In this document: positions 1 to 9,064 of the stretch, piece after piece
How the letters are laid out: every line of letters starts with the position of its first letter
How positions within the stretch are numbered: the stretch's first letter is position 1
DNA from: Acidimicrobiales bacterium
GTDB taxonomy: Bacteria; Actinomycetota; Acidimicrobiia; Acidimicrobiales; UBA8190
NCBI GenBank assembly: GCA_030042575.1
Contig: JASHZK010000091.1
Span: 1 to 9,064, forward strand
DNA: 9,064 nt
Reading direction: 5' to 3'
Translations under genes and position numbers: made by a program
The notes under the pieces: generated by a model
What the model was told of the DNA's origin: nothing
What the model saw: only the letters and a program-made list of their open reading frames with translations
Databases searched by the model: none

Positions 1-23
1 GGGCGACGTCGATCGAAGCCCGC

Positions 24-31
24 GGGAGGAG
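24..31 (+). promoter_or_regulatory. Strong Shine-Dalgarno-like site near the left edge
   Basis: GGGAGGAG lies 10 nt before a GTG at 42-44, which is ideal ribosome-binding geometry. However, that GTG is in frame 3, while the convincing membrane-protein frame downstream is frame 1, with its first ATG at 64, 32 nt from the site. Either the site is fortuitous and the gene begins upstream of the window, or a 1-nt indel separates the true start from the coding frame. Confidence 0.3.
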
Positions 32-63
32 CTGAACGACCGTGGCACTGGACCACGCCCCGG

Positions 64-1224
64 ATGCTCGTCTTCCTGCTCGTGCTCTTGGGGGCGACGC
101 TGGTGCCCCTGTCGCTCGAGATCCTGTGGCGGGCGGAGACGGGAACGGGCACCGCCCACGTGCAGCCCGAGGTGGCGGTGGTCGAGGCGTCGGGGACGCG
201 GCTGGCCCACAGGCAGGATCCCTACCAGCTGATCACCGGCCGGACGCACGTGAGCGTCCCTGCCGGGCAGCCGGCCTACGACGCCTACAACCCCTATCTC
301 CCTCTGATGTCGGTTTTCGGCCTGGCCCGCAGCACCCATGCTCCGCCCCGGCTCACCGACGCCCGGGTCGCCTTCTCGCTCATCACCATCGTGGTGGTCG
401 TGGCCGCCCTGGCCTTGTGCCGGGGGCCGACCGGTCCGCGGCTGCTGGCACTGCAGAGCATGACCGTGCTGCCCACGGCGGCCCTGCCCCTGGCCACCGG
501 CGGCGACGACCTGCCGGTGGCCGCCCTGCTGCTGCTGGGCCTGGTACTCATGCAGCGACGAAGACCGTTGGCCGCCGGCCTGGCTCTGGGAGTGGCGGCG
601 TCGATGAAGATCACCGCCTGGCCCTTGGCGGCCCTGGCGGCCTTTGCCGCCCGCGACGCCCAGGGCAGGCGCGGAAAACGGCCGGCTCTGTACCTGTTGG
701 GGGGCATGGCCGCCGTGATGGTTCCGGCGGTGCTGCCCACGGCTTTGTCGAACCTCCCGGCCTTCATCGAGAACGTGGTGCGCTTCCCGCTCGGGCTCGC
801 CGGCATCAAATCGCCGGCCGCCAGCGCCCTCGTGGGTCACGCCATCGTGAGCGCCTTTCCTGCTCTGCACCACGTCTTCCCCTTGGCCGTGGCCGCAGTG
901 GGGACGGTGGTGCTCGGCTACGTGTTGGTACGGCGGCCCCCCCGCACCGCCGGTGCTCTCGCCCGTCTCGTCGGCTGGGTGATGATGGTGGCCATCCTCC
1001 TCGCCCCTGCCACCCGAGTGGGCTACTTCCTCTACCCGATCGACCTCTTCCTGTGGGCCTGGCTGCTCAACAGCGAGGAGTCCGCCACCGCGATGGCGAT
1101 GGCGCCGACCGACGAGGAGCAGGCCGAGGAGCTTTCTTCCGACGAGGCCGTGGATCCCGACAGGCGCCGGGCCCGCACACCGGCGCTCAAAAGTCGTCGG
1201 AGATGGCGAAGAGCCGGAGCTTGA
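64..1224 (+). CDS. Multi-pass membrane protein, GT-C/GT87 (DUF2029)-like
   Basis: From ATG 64 this gives 386 residues. Hydrophobic segments can be seen at about 1-20, 102-118, 126-144, 150-163, 168-195, 207-226, 254-289 and 301-335, followed by a charged, likely cytoplasmic tail of about 50 residues that ends Arg-rich. The extracytoplasmic stretch after the first helix holds QDPY (51-54) and YNPYLP (75-80). Such a DPY/NPY pattern is common in polyprenyl-phosphate-dependent mannosyltransferases of the GT87 type, which add sugars to envelope lipids or glycans. GDD at 147-149 precedes further helices, as in that fold. The substrate cannot be read from sequence. Frame 1 is open to the left edge with no other start codon, so the true N-terminus is uncertain: upstream of the window, at 64, or at GTG 42 if a base is miscalled. 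The family call is moderate and the coding call is firm. Confidence 0.82.
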   Translation: MLVFLLVLLGATLVPLSLEILWRAETGTGTAHVQPEVAVVEASGTRLAHRQDPYQLITGRTHVSVPAGQPAYDAYNPYLPLMSVFGLARSTHAPPRLTDARVAFSLITIVVVVAALALCRGPTGPRLLALQSMTVLPTAALPLATGGDDLPVAALLLLGLVLMQRRRPLAAGLALGVAASMKITAWPLAALAAFAARDAQGRRGKRPALYLLGGMAAVMVPAVLPTALSNLPAFIENVVRFPLGLAGIKSPAASALVGHAIVSAFPALHHVFPLAVAAVGTVVLGYVLVRRPPRTAGALARLVGWVMMVAILLAPATRVGYFLYPIDLFLWAWLLNSEESATAMAMAPTDEEQAEELSSDEAVDPDRRRARTPALKSRRRWRRAGA

Positions 1225-1897
1225 CCGGTGTGACGCCCGTGGCGGGAACCGACATCCCTGCCACCGGCGAGCTGTAGGTCGTGGGCGACAGGGTGACCCC
1301 CAGCTCCCACTCGTAGCCGTCACTGCCCGGGTGCTCGTCCACGAACAGGTAGTCCGAGCCGGAGGCCCCGGCACTGACCTTGGCCCAGCTGCCGGCAGCC
1401 AGCTCGGTGCGCACGAAGGTGATGGCCTCTTGTTCGGGGGCAGGGAACACCACTTTGATGGTGGCGTCGTAGCTCCCCAGGCCGAGCTGGGCGGCGGTGT
1501 GGGGCACCACCTCCGTGCCCTTGGGCACGACCAGGGCGGACACGATGTCGGCCGGCGGCTCGTCGGCGCTGAGGATGGGGTGCAGGACGTCGCTCGACGG
1601 CTCGGCCACGAGCCCGCCGGTGTCGGGCACGGCGGTGGCCGCCAAGCGGTGGTGGGCGGCTGCGGAGTGATGGGCGCTGGTCAGGTCGTCGGCCACGAAA
1701 CCGAGCACGAAGATGGCGAGGATGATGCCGAAGACGATGGCGGCCGGCCGGGTCGAGGGTCCCGGCGGCCGACGGGCGCCGGCTGGCGGTCCCCCAGGAG
1801 GCCGGGTGGGGCCCCCGCTGCCGTTCGTGGACGACGGTCCGTGCCCGTTTCCGGATGTCTCGGGCCTTCGGGTGCCCGTGTCGATGGGACCGGTCAT
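1187..1897 (-). CDS. Single-pass membrane protein of unknown function
   Basis: 236 residues starting at ATG 1897. Three parts are visible: a Pro/Gly/Ser/Thr-rich, low-complexity N-terminus (1-50) with scattered Arg; one transmembrane helix at about 51-69 (AAIVFGIILAIFVLGFVAD); and a C-terminal region of about 165 residues. The C-terminal part has alternating beta-like hydrophobic patterning (for example ATIKVVF near 145-151, YLFVDEH near 183-189, WELGVTLSP near 197-205) and probably lies outside the membrane. I recognise no enzyme motif and assign no function. The gene starts 15 nt after the thiD stop on the same strand, so it may be co-transcribed with thiD. No good Shine-Dalgarno is visible, but a TACCTT hexamer 8 nt before the ATG could be its own leaderless promoter. 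Its last 38 nt overlap the 3' end of the convergent membrane-protein gene. Confidence 0.8.
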   Translation of the reverse strand: MTGPIDTGTRRPETSGNGHGPSSTNGSGGPTRPPGGPPAGARRPPGPSTRPAAIVFGIILAIFVLGFVADDLTSAHHSAAAHHRLAATAVPDTGGLVAEPSSDVLHPILSADEPPADIVSALVVPKGTEVVPHTAAQLGLGSYDATIKVVFPAPEQEAITFVRTELAAGSWAKVSAGASGSDYLFVDEHPGSDGYEWELGVTLSPTTYSSPVAGMSVPATGVTPVKLRLFAISDDF

Positions 1898-1905
1898 CGA
1901 GGCCG

Positions 1906-1911
1906 AAGGTA
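1906..1911 (-). promoter_or_regulatory. Possible -10 hexamer for the 236-residue membrane protein
   Basis: On the minus strand TACCTT (TAnnnT) sits 8 nt before ATG 1897, close to the last codons of thiD. The spacing suits leaderless initiation at the ATG. No -35 element is evident. The match rests on three fixed bases, so it is weak alone. It is listed because thiD and thiO show a comparable arrangement. Confidence 0.22.
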
Positions 1912-1912
1912 A

Positions 1913-2719
1913 TCAGCCCGCGACACCGGCTGTCCACCCGAAGTGGTCGAGCGGGCCATGGCCGGCTCCCAGGTGCCAGCTGGCGGAGCCCTGCAGGGAT
2001 TCGGTGACGAATCTCTTGGCCGCGGCCACGGCCTCGAGCGGTTCCGCGCCGCGGGCCAGGGCGGCGGCCGTGGCCGCCGACAGGGTGCAGCCCGTGCCGT
2101 GGTCGTTGACCGTCTCCACTCGTTGCTCCTCCATGGTCGACAGGCGACCATGTTGGAGAACGACGTCGACGGCCGGCCCCGGCAGGTGCCCTCCCTTCAC
2201 CACGACGACGCCGACGCCGGTGTCGGCCAAGATGCGGGCGGCGCGTTCCATGGTGGTGACGTCATCGACGGCGATGCCGGTGAGAAGGCTGGCCTCGCCG
2301 AGGTTCGGCGTGACGACGAGTGCGTGGGGCAGGAGCAGCTCCAGATAGGCGCGCACCGCCTGACCGTCGAGGAGCGGGCGGCCGGTCGAGGCCAGCAGCA
2401 CCGGGTCCACGACCAGATTGGGCAGGCGACCGGCCGACGCCCACCGGGCCACGCCGGCCACCGTGGCCGCTGAGGCCAGCATGCCGGTCTTCGTGGCCCG
2501 CACGGGGAGGTCGCCCAGCACGGCTTCGAGCTGCAGGTCCACGAAGGCCGGATCGACGTGCTGGACGCCGAGGACGGCGGTGGTGTTCTGAGCCGTGACG
2601 GCGGTGATGACGCTCGTGCCGAAGATCCCCAAAGCGGCGAAGGTCTTGAGGTCGGCCTGGACCCCGGCACCGGCCCCTGAGTCCGAGCCGGCAATGGTGA
2701 GCGCCAGCGGTGGGTCCAC
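1913..2719 (-). CDS. thiD: Hydroxymethylpyrimidine / phosphomethylpyrimidine kinase
   Basis: ThiD phosphorylates 4-amino-5-hydroxymethyl-2-methylpyrimidine twice, giving the diphosphate that ThiE couples to the thiazole phosphate; it acts in the cytoplasm. The 268 residues match the usual full length of this ribokinase-fold family. Visible signatures are [17 protein letters not shown] (10-26), Gln44 in AQNT at the expected pyrimidine-binding position, KTGML (77-81), DP (105-106), TPN (137-139), KGGH (175-178) and the nucleotide/anion-hole loop [11 protein letters not shown] (206-216) with the conserved Cys211. There is no sign of fusion to ThiE. The start is GTG 2719, only a few residues before the first conserved strand; no clear Shine-Dalgarno precedes it, but TAGGCT lies 7 nt upstream. 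It is divergent from the HTH gene and separated by that gene from thiO-thiS-thiG. The kinase call is firm. Confidence 0.96.
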   Translation of the reverse strand: MDPPLALTIAGSDSGAGAGVQADLKTFAALGIFGTSVITAVTAQNTTAVLGVQHVDPAFVDLQLEAVLGDLPVRATKTGMLASAATVAGVARWASAGRLPNLVVDPVLLASTGRPLLDGQAVRAYLELLLPHALVVTPNLGEASLLTGIAVDDVTTMERAARILADTGVGVVVVKGGHLPGPAVDVVLQHGRLSTMEEQRVETVNDHGTGCTLSAATAAALARGAEPLEAVAAAKRFVTESLQGSASWHLGAGHGPLDHFGWTAGVAG

Positions 2720-2834
2720 TGGCCGGAGCCTAGGTCACGGCCGTCCCGGTGCCGACCTGGGAGCTTCCGCTCGAGCGTGGTCGTGAGCCTCTCCGGCGGG
2801 TTAGGGGAGGGGCGGTGGCGGGCATGAAAGAGCC
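2720..2834. other. Divergent spacer between thiD and the HTH gene
   Basis: This 115-nt non-coding spacer must hold the start signals of both flanking genes. Apart from the TAGGCT hexamer near thiD, I see an imperfect inverted pair, CCTCTCC near 2790 and GGGGAGG near 2806, and a purine-rich stretch before the HTH start. There is no convincing -35/-10 pair for the plus strand and no conserved TPP-riboswitch core such as CTGAGA on the thiD strand. Confidence 0.4.
2727..2732 (-). promoter_or_regulatory. Candidate leaderless -10 hexamer for thiD
   Basis: On the minus strand TAGGCT (TAnnnT) ends 7 nt before the thiD GTG at 2719, so transcription would start at or next to the start codon. No convincing Shine-Dalgarno exists for thiD, which supports leaderless initiation. 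The hexamer overlaps a CCTAGG palindrome at 2729-2734. thiO has the same arrangement (TAGGAT, 7 nt, GTG). Confidence 0.35.
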
Positions 2835-3290
2835 ATGGCCGACGCGCGCCCGGACGAGGTGTTGAGCGCGCTCGACGCCCTGTCCGAGGCGATCGAGCGC
2901 AACCGTGAGGACGAACAGTTGTTGTTGAGCCGGCTGGCCAACCTCCGCCGGGCCTGGGCCGAGGGCGGGGTGGTGGGCGGAGCCCTGGCTCAGGAACCTG
3001 TTCCCGGGACCCTGCAGCTGCTGGGGCGGATCCTGTCGCGGCTCACCGAGAGCAGCGGCAATGCCCGGCGAGCTCTGGCCCGGGCCATGCGGGCCGAGGG
3101 GGCGACCATCCCGGCCATCGCCCAGGTCTTCGGCGTGACCCACCAACGGGTGTCGAACATCCTGAGTCGTCCTGTGCCGGCGCCCGAGGCCGGGGAGGGC
3201 GAGAAGTCGGCCTTCGGTCACCAAGCGACGGGGAGCGAGCCGCTCAGCGACGCGAGCGCCCGCCGGAGCGAACAACAGATGCTGGGCTGA
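2835..3290 (+). CDS. Small helix-turn-helix protein, possible regulator
   Basis: 151 residues from ATG 2835, with a weak purine-rich AAAGAG just upstream. The N-terminal part (about 6-42) is amphipathic, charged and Leu/Ala-rich, so probably a helical pair or short coiled coil that could dimerise. A second helical region (58-88) leads into a helix-turn-helix: helix TIPAIAQVFG (91-100), turn, then recognition helix VTHQRVSNILS (101-111), the pattern of resolvase/sigma-region-4-like DNA-binding domains. The last 40 residues are low-complexity and probably disordered. There is no ligand-binding or catalytic domain. It is divergent from thiD and convergent with thiG, which makes local control of thiamine genes conceivable, but nothing in the sequence proves it. 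The opposite strand also has a long open frame here (2730-3275), but its Arg/Gly/Pro-rich product looks like a shadow. Confidence 0.8.
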   Translation: MADARPDEVLSALDALSEAIERNREDEQLLLSRLANLRRAWAEGGVVGGALAQEPVPGTLQLLGRILSRLTESSGNARRALARAMRAEGATIPAIAQVFGVTHQRVSNILSRPVPAPEAGEGEKSAFGHQATGSEPLSDASARRSEQQMLG

Positions 3291-4292
<1,002 letters not shown>

Positions 4293-4299
<7 letters not shown>

Positions 4300-5492
4300 G
4301 GCACGACGGCGCGCCGGGGCCCGAAGCAGGCCATCTCGGGTGGGGGATCGGTGCCGACCAGGACGGCCGACAAGGCGTCGGCCGTGATCGGAGCCAGGAG
4401 AAAACCGTTGCGGAAGTGGCCGGTGGCCATCACCAGTCCGGGGACGGAGGCAACCGGGCCCACCAAGGGCCCGTTGTCCGGCGACCCGGGACGGAGGCCG
4501 GCGCTGGCTTCGTCGAGAACCATCTCGGAGACGGCCGGCACCACCCGCCGGGCGTCACGCAGCAGTTCCAAGACGGCGCCGGCCGTCACCGTGGTGTCGA
4601 AGCCCTGTTCCTCGACCGTGGCTCCGACCACCAGGCTGCCGTCCTCCCTGGGCACCAGATAGACCGACGATCCTTCCACCACGGCCCGCACCGCCCGTCG
4701 AAGCGGAGGCCCACCCCTGCCGGCGGCCAGCCGCAGGATCTGCCCTTTCACCGGGCGCACGGCGGGCAGGGACGGTGCCGGCAGGCCGCCGATGGACGAC
4801 GAGTGACACCCGGCGGCCAGCACCACCGCACGCGCCGCCACCTCGGTCCCCGAGGACAGCCGGACCCCTCGCACCGCACCCCCGGTACACGACACGGCCT
4901 CGACCGCTTCGGGCACGAGCACGGCACCGGCGTGCGACAGCGCCGTCAACAACGCCGAGACGACGAGGCGGTTGTCGACCTGGTGGTCGCCGGGGGCCCA
5001 CAATCCGGCACGCACCCCGGGGGCGAGGGCCTGCTCCATGTCTCGGGCCCGGCGGGCCGAGAGCCACTCCACCTCGAGACCGAGCTGGCGCTGGAAGTCG
5101 AAGAGCTGCTCGATCCACGCCCGGTCGTCCTCGTCGGCCCCCACCAGCAGCGTGCCGGTGCGGCGGTAGCCGACGGGGCCGGCCACCGCCTCGAGATCGC
5201 GGGCGAAGCCGTCCCAGCGCCGGGCTGCCGCCAGGTTGAGGGCCAGGAGCGCCTCCTCGCCGTAGTGCAGCTCGGTGACCGGGGCCAGCATCCCGGCCGC
5301 CACCCACGATGCACCTCGCCCGGGCTCGGGGTCGCACAGGGCCACGGTCATGGCCAGTCGGGCCAGCCGCCAGGCGGCCGACAGGCCGATCACGCCTCCA
5401 CCGACGACGGCCACGTCGAAGGCACGGGACAGGTCGGGGACGGGGGGCAGCCCGTGTCGCCGGCCCGGGGCGGCGTCCGCCGCAGCGTTCAC
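4293..5492 (-). CDS. thiO: Glycine oxidase ThiO (FAD-dependent)
   Basis: ThiO oxidises glycine with O2 to iminoacetate (dehydroglycine) and H2O2, supplying the C-N unit for ThiG. The 399 residues from GTG 5492 fit the DAO family. Visible motifs are the FAD dinucleotide loop [16 protein letters not shown] (26-41), Glu/Asp-type strand end [10 protein letters not shown] (53-62), WVAAGMLAP (63-71), PVKGQ (247-251), YLVPR (278-282), VVGATVE (288-294), [10 protein letters not shown] (331-340) with Arg334, and [11 protein letters not shown] (358-368) with Arg361; these arginines sit where substrate-carboxylate residues occur in B. subtilis glycine oxidase. The same frame stays open upstream to 6374, but that part is antisense to gltB and is not protein-like, so GTG 5492 is chosen: it is 25 codons before the FAD loop, with AGGA 8 nt upstream. 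First gene of thiO-thiS-thiG, overlapping thiS by 7 nt. Presence of ThiO rather than ThiH implies an oxygen-using route. Confidence 0.96.
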
Positions 5493-5518
5493 GACTTCGA
5501 TCCTATGAGGGGTATCCT
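5488..5518 (+). promoter_or_regulatory. gltB: Tentative gltB promoter
   Basis: In the 102-nt thiO-gltB divergent spacer the plus strand has TATCCT at 5513-5518 (4 of 6 to TATAAT) and TTCACG at 5488-5493 (4 of 6 to TTGACA) with a 19-nt gap. Transcription would begin near 5525, giving a leader of about 70 nt. The region overlaps the thiO start signal, so polymerases starting in opposite directions would compete. The consensus match is weak. Confidence 0.22.
5500..5505 (-). promoter_or_regulatory. thiO start signal: TAGGAT, -10 hexamer or Shine-Dalgarno
   Basis: On the minus strand TAGGAT ends 7 nt before the thiO GTG at 5492. It can be read as a -10 (TAnnnT) giving a leaderless mRNA that starts at the GTG, or, through its AGGA core (8-nt spacer), as a ribosome-binding site on a longer mRNA. 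The two readings exclude each other. The identical 7-nt spacing at thiD, where no Shine-Dalgarno exists, favours the promoter reading. No -35 box is obvious. Confidence 0.4.
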
Positions 5519-5563
5519 GGGCCGGCTGCAGTCGGGCCAGCGTCGTCCCGGGCGGCTCACGGG

Positions 5564-5577
5564 GGCGCAACCGCGCC
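5564..5577 (+). other. Short hairpin directly before the gltB ribosome-binding site
   Basis: GGCGC (5564-5568) and GCGCC (5573-5577) form a perfect 5-bp GC stem around an AACC tetraloop, immediately followed by the GAAGGA Shine-Dalgarno. It could influence ribosome access or be chance in GC-rich DNA. Confidence 0.25.
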
Positions 5578-5583
5578 GAAGGA
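5578..5583 (+). promoter_or_regulatory. gltB: Shine-Dalgarno of gltB
   Basis: GAAGGA lies 11 nt before ATG 5595. The spacing is slightly long but acceptable, and it supports ATG 5595 as the start, which leaves a 31-residue propeptide before the catalytic cysteine. Confidence 0.5.
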
Positions 5584-5594
5584 CGACGAAGACC

Positions 5595-9064
<3,470 letters not shown>

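Noticed and set aside
42..1277. 411-codon frame over the first gene
   Set aside because: The translation is Arg/Gly/Ala/Pro-rich and lacks the membrane helices seen in the overlapping frame. Only its start region (ribosome site plus GTG 42) is of interest.
1331..1912. 193-codon plus-strand frame opposite the 236-residue membrane protein
   Set aside because: It is a Gly/Arg-rich shadow without domains, while the minus-strand frame has a clear transmembrane helix and structured C-terminus.
2785..2815. Imperfect CCTCTCC/GGGGAGG inverted pair as a terminator or operator
   Set aside because: It has one mismatch, no U-tract and common GC-rich bases. It lies before a gene start, so a terminator makes no sense, and operator status has no support.
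2730..3275. 181-codon minus-strand frame opposite the HTH gene
   Set aside because: The plus-strand product has a clear HTH and balanced helical composition, while the reverse product is low-complexity Arg/Gly/Pro. The reverse frame would also fill the spacer upstream of thiD.

Overview
The window is GC-rich bacterial chromosome, with third codon positions almost all G or C, frequent GTG starts and tightly packed genes. This points to a high-GC actinobacterium. An Acidimicrobiia-like lineage would fit, but that placement is a guess from protein style. I see no tRNA, rRNA, CRISPR array, insertion sequence or phage gene. Both window edges cut or may cut genes: the right edge lies inside gltB, and the left edge lies at the unclear 5' end of a membrane-protein gene.

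Layout from left to right. (1) A plus-strand multi-pass membrane protein resembling GT-C/GT87 mannosyltransferases (64-1224). (2) A minus-strand single-pass membrane protein of unknown function (1187-1897), whose 3' end overlaps the first gene tail to tail by 38 nt. (3) thiD on the minus strand (1913-2719). (4) A 115-nt divergent spacer. (5) A small plus-strand helix-turn-helix protein (2835-3290). (6) A minus-strand thiO-thiS-thiG operon (5492 down to 3291) with 7-nt and 8-nt overlaps between successive genes. (7) A 102-nt divergent spacer. (8) gltB, the glutamate synthase large subunit, on the plus strand from 5595 and cut by the window end after the three iron-sulfur cysteines.

The core of the window is thiamine biosynthesis. 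ThiO oxidises glycine to the imine, ThiS carries the sulfur as a C-terminal thiocarboxylate, and ThiG joins these with deoxyxylulose phosphate to make the thiazole phosphate. ThiD phosphorylates the pyrimidine half. ThiF, ThiC and ThiE, also needed for the pathway, are not here. The pathway is split by the HTH gene, which points the other way and could be a local regulator (inference only). No TPP riboswitch is visible before thiO or thiD. Instead both genes have a TAGGnT hexamer exactly 7 nt before a GTG start, the spacing expected of leaderless actinobacterial transcripts.

Nothing here looks like a new defence or mobile system. The points most worth checking are the shared leaderless-type promoter geometry, the HTH gene inside the thi region, an abrupt codon-use change in the last ~460 nt of gltB (recombination or a chimeric contig end), and a probable 1-nt frame problem at the start of the first gene.
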